From NCBI GenBank assembly GCA_049472395.1, contig JBLIRR010000043.1, positions 1 through 52,381 of the forward strand: DNA of 52,381 bases, read 5' to 3'. This stretch comes from JBLIRR01 sp049472395 (lineage in GTDB: Bacteria; SZUA-182; DTGQ01; JBLIRR01). The notes below the pieces were generated by a model. It was not told the DNA's origin, ran no database searches, and saw only the letters and a list, made by a program, of their open reading frames with translations. Positions 7,772 through 15,498 of this stretch are shown piece by piece. The translations under genes were made by a program, and so were the position numbers. Within the stretch, counting starts at the first letter, position 1, and the number at the start of each line of letters is the position of its first letter.

Positions 7772-9127
7772 TAGGGTAGCAAGCCAACGAGTTACTGCTA
7801 CGCAGCACTTTTCCAACAAGCCCCCTCCAAACCGGACATGACGCAGAGTAGGCAATCAGCGAGTTACCTCTATGGGTACTTTTCCATCCACCCCTCTCCG
7901 AACTGATCGTGACCGTTTTCGTGTCAATCAGCTCTCCAGTAGATTACATCCACTCAGTTCAGGCAATTATGCATCACGCACCCTTTTCCTTTTAAAATGT
8001 CATCCACCTGTCTTCCTTCGCCATGTGATCAGCTCTCCTGATCTCAGATTACTATGAAGACTCCGTCACCTTAGGGCTCGTGCCCCTTAGGCGATCCCAT
8101 GTTCCGCCACCGATGAACGAAATAGCGCGACTTAGGCTCCCCATTCGTGCCCTTCAATGAGTTCGCTACTCCTCGTCCATTGAGCAAGGCGTATCATGGA
8201 CGAAACGATAATCCATGACTCTCAATGGCGTCGGTAACAGACGTGTTCTCGACGAGTGTGATATTCCACCCCTGGACATTGGGATTTAGGCAGTTTAGCT
8301 TTAGCCTTATCACACAGGTGTTGCAGGGACATATCATACACGTCTTCCGATATTCCCTGCTTTACGATCATGCTCTTGTTCCCTCGCCCTTTCGGGTCTA
8401 GGTTAGTCGTTCACCTCGAAGTCAGATGCCTTGAACTTCGAACAACTAAGTTGTTAATTCAATCAGTGCATACCATGGCGCACAGTTTCCGTGTCATCCG
8501 GCTCTCCAGTAAGTCTTAATCCTACTTTTCAACTATCATCTTATCCATCAAGTTACCATTATATCACTTTCGGACAATTTCTCTATATTTGTGAGCAATA
8601 CGCATTTCGCTGTTTCTCCAAACATATGAAATTTGACTTACCTGCTTCCCTTCGCCATGTAGTGGGCTTTCCCCATCTCGGACTACTACGAAAGCTCCGT
8701 GACCTTATGGCTCTCGCCACTCAGGCCATCCCGTGTTCCATGCGAAAAGTGAACGTATCGAGGCTGATTTAGGTACGCTTTTCGTAACCTTACCACTCTT
8801 TATTAGAGCGTGTTCTCATCGGGTGTCGTCTCAAATGGCCAGACCGGCTCCATTTGAGCAGATGAGATACAGGTTTCAATCGGGCTTCCTATAGATGATG
8901 CAGGCATCACTGGTTACTGACGTTCAAGCAGTTTAGCCTTTACCTTGTCAGCCAGTCGTTGCGAAATCGTCTTGACGGTATCCGATCTGTCTCAAACCGC
9001 TTTCCTGAGATGCTCAGTTCACGTTCCGGTTTCCCTTCGCGCTAACTCAGGTCGACTTATGGGCACTTCATAACACCTCCCCATAGACCTCTGAGAGGCC
9101 AATTCTTCTCGCCGTTTCACGGCGCAC
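7771..9127 (-). ncRNA. Group II intron, ORF-less, interrupted (outer intron of twintron)
   Basis: The 5' end on the minus strand at 9127 reads GTGCGCCGTGAAACGGCG, a standard group II start. The 3' end near 7771 reads TTGCTACCCTAC. Domain V is split: its first 21 bases (GAGCCGGATGACACGGAAAC + T, 8504-8484) and its last 14 (GTCATGTCCGGTTT, 7842-7829) are separated by 641 bases. Rejoined, they make a 35-base hairpin with the canonical GAAA-type cap and AGC triad. Without the insert the intron is about 716 bases, too short for a reverse transcriptase, and none is visible. The exon before 9127 contains GGCTAACCATGAAATGC, an attC-like half site. Confidence 0.7.
7843..8483 (-). ncRNA. Group II intron nested in domain V of another (inner intron)
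   Basis: The 5' end is at 8483, GTGCGCCATGGTATGC, immediately after GGAAACT of the outer domain V. The 3' end is near 7843, TTGCCTACTCTGC, though the last two or three bases are ambiguous. It has its own intact domain V at 7934-7900 (GAGCTGATTGACACGAAAAC, then GGTCACGATCAGTTC), which folds into a 35-base hairpin. An AGAGGGGTGG/GCCTACTCT domain VI follows. It shares landmark blocks with the outer intron (for example CTTCCTTCGCCATGTGATCA against CTTCCCTTCGCCATGTAGTG on the plus strand), so the two are related class C-like introns. No protein is encoded. Confidence 0.7.
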
Positions 9128-9357
9128 GATCCAACTGCATTTCATGGTTAGCCTCTCCTACCTTTAGATACTCTTCAAATAATATATCGCTGAAATATCT
9201 AATATCTATATTTTATCACGTGTTATAATTTTCAGTGATAATGTTTTATTCTATTGTAAAACGTCCCTTTCTTTCCAATTTGTTTCCAATTTGTCTAATT
9301 TCAATGTCTTGACTATATTGCGTATTAATAGTTCATCACTTCCTAAAAGGAATCGAT

Positions 9358-10209
9358 CTAAAAAGAGAGAGATATTAAACTTGATATTTCTTGTGTTGTC
9401 TCTTCATTAATTTTTACATGCTTAGCTATATCCCCATGATCATACATTATTAAACATGCACTCTGAGAAAGAGGGAATATTTTTCTTGCACCTGGGGTTG
9501 TTATTCCCCTACTATAAAAATTTTTTCGATTTTTAGGGGGTACAATTATAACAGGATTATCTGTTGTAACAAATGAAGCTTTTTGAGGTGCATGATAAAA
9601 TACCCAATCCATTTGTGTAAAATAAGCAGCTAATTCTATACTTAATTCTACCATTAATCGAAGACTTTCACTTCTAGGTACTTCAATGTCAAAATTATTA
9701 CTTTTGAAAAATTCCATTACTTCTTTAACATTGGTATCATCTTTTGTTCCTGTACTTTTGTCATAGCGGTCGAGTATTGCTTGTGTTCTTTTTTCATCAC
9801 TAAAAATAAATTTTGCAAATTTTTTAATTAAGTGATTCTCAATATCATTAACTGACTTCTCAAACTCAGGGACTCGGTTCATCATGAAAGCAATAAATAT
9901 TGATAATTTTTCTTTTTCTTCACTTGTTATATTATTTCCAGAATTAATTTTTTGGATTATTGGTTTTGCAAAGCCTTCTATTTTAGATAAGAAAGATTCA
10001 ATTTGGGCTCCTTTTTGCCCTTTTTCATCTTCCAAAGAATAATAATATGATTTTAAAGTAGTATTAATAGGTGTCTGTATTCTATATTCTTTGTTTTTTT
10101 TATCGAATAGCCATAAGCATCCATTTATACAAAAGTATTCTAAATAGAATTGCGGTAAATAATGATGCCTTTTGGATTTATTCAATTTCTTTATTTTTAC
10201 TTCAATCAT
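9358..10209 (-). CDS. DUF4238 domain protein, 283 aa
   Basis: The family signature is present: KRHHYLPQFYLEYF at residues 13-26, a charged helical middle, ASFVTTDNPVIIVPP at about 212-226 and the PLSQSACLIM strand near 246. DUF4238 proteins are frequent in accessory DNA and resemble defence or addiction genes, but the activity is not known. The C-terminus stops a little early: the in-frame codons after TAG 9358 are interrupted again, so a short tail may be missing. Very AT-rich gene. The 230 bases below it, down to the twintron, hold no gene, only AT-rich sequence and the doubled phrase TTTCCAATTTG. Confidence 0.8.
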   Translation of the reverse strand: MIEVKIKKLNKSKRHHYLPQFYLEYFCINGCLWLFDKKNKEYRIQTPINTTLKSYYYSLEDEKGQKGAQIESFLSKIEGFAKPIIQKINSGNNITSEEKEKLSIFIAFMMNRVPEFEKSVNDIENHLIKKFAKFIFSDEKRTQAILDRYDKSTGTKDDTNVKEVMEFFKSNNFDIEVPRSESLRLMVELSIELAAYFTQMDWVFYHAPQKASFVTTDNPVIIVPPKNRKNFYSRGITTPGARKIFPLSQSACLIMYDHGDIAKHVKINEETTQEISSLISLSF

Positions 10210-10361
10210 TAGGTATCATTTAACATTAAATAGAAATTAGAAGTTAAAGGATAAAATAAACATTTAGTAATAGTCAATCTATGTAATTAAAATAATAAGC
10301 TAATTATTATATTGCTTTTAATACAAATATGATTTCTTTACTTATTTTATAGGCTAGGATT

Positions 10362-10427
10362 AATTAACCGGATGGCTGAAAGCGCGAAAGCGCTTTTAGA
10401 CATTCCGAGTTGAATTATTTGTTAGCC
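10362..10427. repeat. Short attC-like site
   Basis: AATTAAC at the left and GTTAGCC at the right enclose CCGGATGGCTGAAAGCGC, loop GAAA, GCGCTTTTAGACATTCCG, an almost continuous hairpin. It lies about 38 bases beyond the stop codon of the FRG gene at 10,465. The palindrome and edges fit an integron recombination site better than a terminator. Confidence 0.5.
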
Positions 10428-10464
10428 GTATATCCGATCGCTCCCAACAAGTAAGCGAATGCAC

Positions 10465-11946
10465 TTATGGCAACCCCAAACTCGAAAGCCGAGCAGGAGA
10501 ATAAAACACCGCCGTGTCCCGCGCCAAGACCTGGTACGGCGCTATCTCCCGCGCAAAGAGGGGTGTGAGGAGTACGAAATCAAAAGTCTGCTTGGGAGTC
10601 CACGCCGTCTGAAGAATCCCGCGGACGTTTTCGGCCAACTGATCCTTCCATTCATCCGCAACATAAGAGAGAATATCAGATCTGATCGAAGCGGCCAAAC
10701 CCTTTACGGAAGCGTATCCGCGCGAATAACTTCCATCTTCTGCTCCGAACTCCAACTCAATTGGTTTAACCAAACACTGATGCGCTGCTCGCTCCCAATG
10801 CCGACTGTCCGGGCTTACGAAGTCTCCGCCGAGAGCCACTGCAAAGGCTATGCATAGACCAAACCCTAAGGAAATATCTTTGTCACTGTAAGGCAACCGC
10901 CGTAATCCATCCCATAGGCGCGCTAATCTCGAAGCAAGTCGAGATTCGAAGTCTTGGGGTAGGCCATAGTCAGCTTTCAGCTGTATATGCCATCCCACGA
11001 GTTTGCTTCGAATTCCGGCCAATCCAAACAAATCATGTAGAAGTTGTTCTGAGATTTTCCTTACCAAGCGTGACGTATCTCGCGGATCTGGTATAAGGAC
11101 TCGAAAGTTCACCGCCGTCCAGGCTTTGCTGAACTGTTCCGCGTGCAGATCTAACCACGGCCGAAGTTCACCATAGGACCAAGATGGGTGTTCCGGGAGC
11201 CCGTTCGGAAATACATCGGGATCACATCCACCCGTTGGTGCTTCGAACACAAGCCTTTTGACACCTTCAGGATTCCACGTACGCTCGGCTTCGATCATTC
11301 GCTCATTCATGAAGTATTGGTCGAGAAGCACCTCCAAATGGCTCTTACGCTTCGGATAGACGTCTTCGCGTCTGATGCCGCGAAGAACGTGGTTATTGGG
11401 AAAGAAAATCCTGTCAAAATCATACAACCTTTCCACATTATCGTAGGGACAAAAAAGGAAGCATCCGTGCTGAGCCTCAAGTCTCCATAGGTCGGGAACA
11501 GCAATCTCTAGGAATTCGGGCGGAGCGTATCGCTGGGCAAGCAGCTTCCAGAACTCCTTGAAATCTTGGACATCGAGACAAATGATACAGGCCAGATCTC
11601 CAGCTGTCGTAAAGCCAGCCTTCTCTGAAGCGAAGAAGCCGGCGATCTCTGGATGGGTTGTAAAGTCGACGAAGTTCGTGGGTATCCCGTAATGCTGAGC
11701 GACCGCGATGGCTGCGTCGGTGTTTGTCACAAGATGCTCGAGACCTGGTGTATGCTTCACCCACTCTTCGTATCTGGCAACTTTCTCCAAGGCTAGGTTA
11801 CGATCCGCCTGGTTTATCCGGACAAAGCTAGATCGAAGAGGCCAGCCTTTGGCTTGGCCACGAAACCAATAGGGTCGACCAGAGCGTTTGAGTTGTTCCG
11901 CGGCGTAGACCGCCTCTTCAACACTTTCAACCTTGATTCTGTTCAT
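10465..11946 (-). CDS. FRG domain protein, 493 aa
   Basis: The N-terminal FRG domain (about 8-240) is recognised by YWFRGQAKGWPLRSSF (residues 26-41), IAVAQHYGIPTNFVDFTTHP (about 80-99), then GFFASE. The C-terminal half is helical and unrecognised. FRG domains occur in accessory proteins linked to phage defence and stress; no catalytic role is proven. The gene is markedly richer in G+C than its neighbours, suggesting separate origin. It starts at ATG 11,946 with GGAGGGGAT just upstream. A GC-rich antisense frame (10,459-10,857) is a shadow. Confidence 0.8.
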   Translation of the reverse strand: MNRIKVESVEEAVYAAEQLKRSGRPYWFRGQAKGWPLRSSFVRINQADRNLALEKVARYEEWVKHTPGLEHLVTNTDAAIAVAQHYGIPTNFVDFTTHPEIAGFFASEKAGFTTAGDLACIICLDVQDFKEFWKLLAQRYAPPEFLEIAVPDLWRLEAQHGCFLFCPYDNVERLYDFDRIFFPNNHVLRGIRREDVYPKRKSHLEVLLDQYFMNERMIEAERTWNPEGVKRLVFEAPTGGCDPDVFPNGLPEHPSWSYGELRPWLDLHAEQFSKAWTAVNFRVLIPDPRDTSRLVRKISEQLLHDLFGLAGIRSKLVGWHIQLKADYGLPQDFESRLASRLARLWDGLRRLPYSDKDISLGFGLCIAFAVALGGDFVSPDSRHWERAAHQCLVKPIELEFGAEDGSYSRGYASVKGLAASIRSDILSYVADEWKDQLAENVRGILQTAWTPKQTFDFVLLTPLFAREIAPYQVLARDTAVFYSPARLSSLGLP

Positions 11947-11968
11947 AATCCCCTCCGCTTCTGAGGAA

Positions 11969-12109
11969 TGGCTAATGTTTGAGTTTGAGTTCAGTGGCCA
12001 AAGACGCCTAAATACAAAGTATCATACTTAGGAATTTATGTATTATAGTAAGATAAAGCATGATAGCAAAATCGGCCAGCGGCTTCGGGTCACTGAAACG
12101 CCTCGTTTT
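11969..12109. repeat. attC-like site, homologous family
   Basis: The left arm TTCAGTGGCCAAAGACGCC (about 11,990-12,008) pairs with GGCCAGCGGCTTCGGGTCAC plus TGAA (about 12,074-12,096). The spacer carries TTTATGTATTATAG and GCATGATAGCAAAATCGGCC, shared with the sites at 1054 and 13,305. The right edge runs straight into dispersed repeat copy A. Confidence 0.5.
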
Positions 12110-12219
12110 CTTAAACAACCCATTTCGGGGCCAAAAAGAGTGCTCTAAGACCATATATGTGGGTGAAATTGGACATAAGTCCCTGAAAATAAAGTACTTG
12201 CTCAGGTCCGACCTGAACT
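12104..12219. repeat. Dispersed ~115-bp repeat, copy A
   Basis: Shares CGTTTTCTTAAACA, CATTTCGGGG, GTGCTCTAAGACCATATATG and CAGGTCCGACC with copy C (39,575), and the part from GTGCTCTAAGACCAT with copy B (37,264). It lies 11 bases below the stop codon of the UPF0175 gene. Possibly an insertion-sequence end or a recombination site; no gene in it. Confidence 0.7.
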
Positions 12220-12230
12220 AATGGAGCGAA

Positions 12231-12455
12231 CTAAGTGGATTCTGCTTGTGCACGTTTTAAAAAATCATCTGCTTCAAAACGTGAAGACATGCTCAGCATA
12301 CGTTGAACTTCAGCGTCAGTAATTACACCAGATCGATAGGCATCTATCGCCAATGCATCGAGTATACGCCTTGGTATATCGTTCCATTTAGATTCTATCT
12401 GATGAACTACATCTTCTGGTATAGGAATTGAGATATGCAAAATATTCTCCCTCAA
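12231..12455 (-). CDS. UPF0175-like small protein (possible antitoxin)
   Basis: 74 aa. The arrangement fits UPF0175: an N-terminal strand (ILHISIPIPEDVV), then the conserved ALAIDAYRSGVITDAEVQRML helix-turn-helix-like block. Several members are antitoxins partnered with PIN-type toxins. No toxin gene sits downstream: repeat copy A follows directly. It is therefore an orphan or has lost its partner. It lies between a short attC-like site (12,490) and the repeat, as a one-gene cassette. Confidence 0.65.
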   Translation of the reverse strand: MRENILHISIPIPEDVVHQIESKWNDIPRRILDALAIDAYRSGVITDAEVQRMLSMSSRFEADDFLKRAQAEST

Positions 12456-12489
12456 TTAAATAATCATTATGAATTTTGATCGACATAAT

Positions 12490-12544
12490 GTCCTAATTGA
12501 GGCGTAGATGCCGACTGACGGCTCAAATGAATCGCCTGTTAAAC
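12490..12544. repeat. Short (~55-bp) attC-like site
   Basis: TCCTAAT at the left and GTTAAAC (perfect GTTRRRY) at the right enclose paired blocks AGGCG..GCCG / CGGC..CGCCT around ACTGA. The size and two-block arm structure closely resemble the 60-bp attC sites of mobile integrons. It separates the genes at 12,231 and 12,694. Confidence 0.6.
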
Positions 12545-12693
12545 GTGAAAGCCCGAAGCTAACGGTTCTCTTCAAGTCACCTTATTGCCGAGGTTTAAAT
12601 GATATCAAAAGATTTATCTCAAATCGATTACAAATTCTTTTAAGAAAATGTTACAACAAAATTTTTAATCAGTTAATTAATGGTGCGACATAT

Positions 12694-13002
12694 TTATACT
12701 CGATATCTTCTTAACAAGTAATACCAGTAATCCCTTAACCAGTAATAAATTCTTCCTAGGAACGTAAGACGACCTAACAATGAATTAGAAGAAACAATTT
12801 GGCTACTAACACATTGTTGATCACTTGCACATATAAGCTTCGAATCCATTAGACTGTCGCAAGAAGTATTTATGGTCGAAGTAGTGATGCTGGACATGCT
12901 GATGGAAATGCTAACATTCTGATTAGAATCAAGCGAAGGTGGCACAATTACAATATTCAATCTAAAAGGGAGTATTTTTTCGATCAATTCAAACTGAGGC
13001 AT
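12694..13002 (-). CDS. Ser/Ile-rich small protein, 102 aa, unknown
   Basis: Odd composition: residues 24-72 are very rich in Ser, Thr, Ile and Asn with four Cys, followed by a hydrophobic, aromatic and basic tail (GRIYYWLRDYWYYLLRRYRV). There is no ordinary signal peptide. It lies 31 bases after the 77-aa gene at 13,034 in the same direction, so the two are probably one transcript and one cassette. The Ser/Cys-rich middle could suggest a modified peptide precursor, but no modification enzyme is adjacent. I do not recognise it. Confidence 0.5.
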   Translation of the reverse strand: MPQFELIEKILPFRLNIVIVPPSLDSNQNVSISISMSSITTSTINTSCDSLMDSKLICASDQQCVSSQIVSSNSLLGRLTFLGRIYYWLRDYWYYLLRRYRV

Positions 13003-13033
13003 GTTTTGATTTCCCTTTCTTATAGGCTAACTT

Positions 13034-13267
13034 CTAGAAGCTTTTCAATGCATTCTGAACGTCATTAATTAGGGTTACAAGTTCAGCTGGAGTTAAATTA
13101 AAGTTATTACCGAAATACTGAGGGTCTTTCTGCATTAAAGCTGTTGCGTGTGTTAGCCAAGCAGAAATTATTATTGCAGCCGCTTGATTTACAATCAAAG
13201 CTCCTTGGTCATCTTTTGACATATCATTAGATCCGATTGTAGGTAGAGCAAAAGTTACGTTATCCAT
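13034..13267 (-). CDS. Hypothetical small protein, 77 aa
   Basis: Starts at ATG 13,267 with GGAGGCAATCAA before it, a good ribosome binding site. It has a hydrophobic alanine-rich helix (GALIVNQAAAIIISAWLTHATALM, split at about residues 23-46) and an amphipathic C-terminal helix. Small helical proteins of this type include R-body and related families, but the RebB sequence pattern is absent. It is paired with the Ser/Ile-rich 102-aa gene downstream. Function is unknown. Confidence 0.55.
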   Translation of the reverse strand: MDNVTFALPTIGSNDMSKDDQGALIVNQAAAIIISAWLTHATALMQKDPQYFGNNFNLTPAELVTLINDVQNALKSF

Positions 13268-13304
13268 TTGATTGCCTCCTTCATTAATTGGTTTATTGTT
13301 GCAT

Positions 13305-13436
13305 GCCTAACAAGTTAACCGGCAGAAAACGCCGAATAATCAATGTCTTGTCTCTAGAGATTTATGTATTGTAGCACAATTAAACATGTAAGCAAAATCG
13401 GCCTGCGATTTCTGTCCGGTTGCATCTACGTTATGT
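13305..13436. repeat. attC-like site, best member of homologous family
   Basis: Edges GCCTAAC (13,305-13,311, perfect RYYYAAC) and GTTATGT (13,430-13,436). The arms AACCGGCAGAAAACGCCGA and TCGGCCTGCGATTTCTGTCC plus GGTT are complementary apart from small bulges. The ~60-base spacer contains TTTATGTATTGTAGCACA. It immediately follows the stop codon of the methyltransferase gene (13,438). The length of 132 bp recalls the long sites of sedentary integrons. Confidence 0.7.
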
Positions 13437-13437
13437 G

Positions 13438-14145
13438 TTATTTTTTTGTGCAAACATATGCTCGTATGTGCGGCATAATCTCTGTGTTTCTATCTATATG
13501 AAAACCAGCTCTATCTAACATGCCAGTCATAATCCAATCCCAAGTGCTAAATTCTTCTCTTATATGAATAATAGCTTCTTCTGCCATTTGATTTCCTGCT
13601 GTTGACCTCATCCCATCAATCCAGCTATTGATAGTTTTTTGATATTCTTGCGGCTTAAAATCAAAAACTACATCTGATAAAAACAGTTTGCCATCAGGTT
13701 TAAGAAACTTGTGAAATAGATACAATGCGACTTGCTTCCAGAAGTCTGGAAGATGATGTAGACAGATGTTGGCAACGACAGCGTCAAGACTTTCACCTAA
13801 GTAGTCATAAGAAAGAAAACCTGATTGAATTGGGGTAACATTCGTTAAATTTTGTTTTTGAATTTTATTTTTTAAAGCACCAATCATTTCATCGGAAGGA
13901 TCAACTGCGTAAACATGTTTGCAAATCCTAGAAAAATGAGTCGTTAGCCCGCCAGTACCACAGCCAATATCAAGGATAATAGAATCCTTAGAAAGGTCTA
14001 CCGCATCTGAGATTTTAAGAGCTTCTTCTTCAAAGTTTCTGAATTTTTCATGCTCTTTGTCATATTCTCTAACCAATTTTTTATCAAAATAATTTACTCC
14101 AACAGATTTAGATTCATTGAATAACCAGATAGATTTATTATTCAC
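13438..14145 (-). CDS. Class I SAM-dependent methyltransferase, 235 aa
   Basis: The Rossmann motif I (IILDIGCGTGGLTTHF, about residues 56-71) and motif II acid (VYAVDPSDEM, about 78-87) are clear. AVVANICLHHLPDFW follows as the motif IV/post-I region, and then LKPDGKLFLSDVVFDF. Overall it resembles UbiE/small-molecule methyltransferases; the substrate is unknown. The gene is bounded below by the attC-like site and above by a group II intron 3' end 25 bases away, so it is a cassette whose upstream side was invaded or truncated by the intron. Confidence 0.85.
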   Translation of the reverse strand: MNNKSIWLFNESKSVGVNYFDKKLVREYDKEHEKFRNFEEEALKISDAVDLSKDSIILDIGCGTGGLTTHFSRICKHVYAVDPSDEMIGALKNKIQKQNLTNVTPIQSGFLSYDYLGESLDAVVANICLHHLPDFWKQVALYLFHKFLKPDGKLFLSDVVFDFKPQEYQKTINSWIDGMRSTAGNQMAEEAIIHIREEFSTWDWIMTGMLDRAGFHIDRNTEIMPHIRAYVCTKK

Positions 14146-14169
14146 AGCTATTCCTTTTTCTTACACCGG

Positions 14170-14357
14170 ATAGGTCAGGGGCCTCTCGGCCCCCTTCCCT
14201 CCTAAGAACCAGGACGTGACAGTTTCCCGTCATCCGGCTCAAGCATTTCAATAAGCTGCCCTTGTGGGACAACCCGGCTGTTTTACCTCGTTGCTATCAT
14301 TGCCTGATATTGGCGATGTGATAACGCACCAAGCAGACGTGCCTCCTTTACATTTCT
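14170..14357 (-). ncRNA. Group II intron 3' end with domain V and VI
   Basis: Domain V is 14,240-14,206: GAGCCGGATGACGGGAAACT then GTCACGTCCTGGTTC, a 35-base hairpin with AGC triad, GAAA cap and two-base bulge. Domain VI (AGGAGGGAAGGGGGCCGAGA onward) ends near 14,170 at CCTGACCTAT. It lies just downstream of the maturase fragment on the same strand, so it is the 3' end of that intron. The sequence is very close to class C bacterial introns. Confidence 0.8.
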
Positions 14358-15070
14358 CTACCTCCAGTAATAATACCTGAATTCAGGAAGGTAAGGATTT
14401 GCTTCTGCTTTAATTTTTATATGTCTTGCTATTCCTATAAAGCATAACCGAATTACTTTTAAAATTCGAGTTTTATTTTTGTATTTATGTATAAATGAGA
14501 AGACATGTTTTCCTGCGGCTGACCAGTACTTCTGTATGAGCCAGTCTTTGGTTTTATTTTGATGTCTTCTTTTTACCATGCGCCATAGTTGTTCAAAGAC
14601 GTAAGTATCGACACGACTGAATGCTTCCGATGATACAACATGCCTGTGATAATAGGCCCAACCCCGCAGTACAGCGTTGAGATTCTTAATCAAGGCTTCA
14701 ATAGGAGCACTCATATGTTTACGTATAATATCTCCAACTTTTCTTATGAGAGATTGAACACTCTCCTTGGATGGGGTAATATGGAGTGTATTACCATGTT
14801 TGCGAAAAGTTTGCCCCAGGAACGTAAATCCATCTTTGATGTATGTGATACGGGTCTTCTCTTCTCAGAGATTGAGACCCCTTTCACTCAGGAACTCTTT
14901 TGTGACGGGTTTTATTGGCTTTTCCAGAATCGTTTTAGATTTTCCGGTAACAATAAAGTCATCAGCATACCGTACGAAATTGACTCTTTGACGTCTAGGA
15001 ACAGCATCTTTAATGGCCTGTTCCAAACCCGTCCAGGGCCATATTTGCAGTGGTAGGACTGACTATCCCG
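14358..15070 (-). pseudogene. Group II intron reverse transcriptase/maturase, C-terminal half, degraded
   Basis: Begins at 15,070 exactly at GG of the QGG motif (GGIVSPTTANMALD). A frameshift near 15,025 follows, then VRYADDFIVTGKSK with the catalytic YADD. A TGA stands in GLNL*EEKTR, then FLGQTFRKHGN and the maturase X domain with GWAYYHRHVVSSEAF from about 14,714 down. The last 118 codons are open to 14,358. The N-terminal fingers are missing: the element at 15,071-15,498 stands in their place. Dead by three lesions. Confidence 0.85.
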
Positions 15071-15498
15071 CCTTATGCAAAGAAAGTTATTATGCAAAGT
15101 AAGCTACACAAGTCTTTGTAGTTTGGATAATTTTGTTTGATTTACTTTGCATAATATCCTACATGATAATAAAAGCACGATAAATCTAAATATCATTTAG
15201 AAGGAATACTGCATGCAAAAGAACCATTGATTACACTGCTCTATGATCTGGAGCAAGAAATGTTAAGGCTTAGTTATATCGAAGGGACTATGAATTTTAC
15301 CACAAGCGATGGCAAATGCTGCCTCAATACGCACAGGATCGAGGAGAGACCTATTATTATGAACCAAAATCGGGTATTAATTTCATGGTTTTCTGAATTC
15401 AAGTAGGTCAGATATTATGCAAAGTAAATGGCATCCAATTCTCGTATTTATAGGACTTTAGAACGTTTACTTTGCATAATATTTTACTTTGCATAAGG
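15071..15498. mobile_element. 428-bp element with TTATGCAAAGTAA iterons and inverted ends
   Basis: Perfect 12-base terminal inverted repeats CCTTATGCAAAG / CTTTGCATAAGG (15,071 and 15,487-15,498). They extend to about 32 bases that include a second iteron on each side (15,089 and 15,466). Each end also has an inward, oppositely oriented iteron (15,142-15,155 and 15,413-15,426), giving inverted iteron pairs with spacers of roughly 38 bases. Such paired inverted sites are typical of tyrosine-recombinase core sites. The interior holds a recombinase N-terminal remnant. Both flanks are group II reverse transcriptase halves broken at the same codon. Confidence 0.7.
15222..15396 (+). pseudogene. Tyrosine recombinase N-terminal (SAM-like) remnant
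   Basis: The first frame reads ITLLYDLEQEMLRLSYIEGT. After one missing base near 15,297 the next frame reads FYHKRWQMLPQYAQDRGET, then YYYEPKSGI. This follows the core-binding domain of phage-type integrases: a helix, YxEGTxRxY, K/R-W-x-x-L, a second helix and a YYxE turn. The catalytic domain is absent and a stop follows. Recognition is by pattern only. Confidence 0.55.

Noticed and set aside
8340..8400. Maturase N-terminal fragment inside the inner intron (peptide like LCDKAKAKL)
   Set aside because: It lies only about 100 bases from the intron 5' end, in domain I, too early for a domain IV reading frame; the related text in the outer intron is in the same structural place.
8491..8772. 93-aa plus-strand frame
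   Set aside because: It runs antisense through the outer intron ribozyme and has no ribosome binding site or recognisable product.
10459..10857. 132-aa plus-strand frame
   Set aside because: Antisense to the GC-rich FRG gene, whose frame has clear family motifs; no support for coding on this strand.
13034..13267. RebB (R-body) family protein
   Set aside because: Similar length and Ala-rich helix, but the conserved RebB order of motifs is not there.
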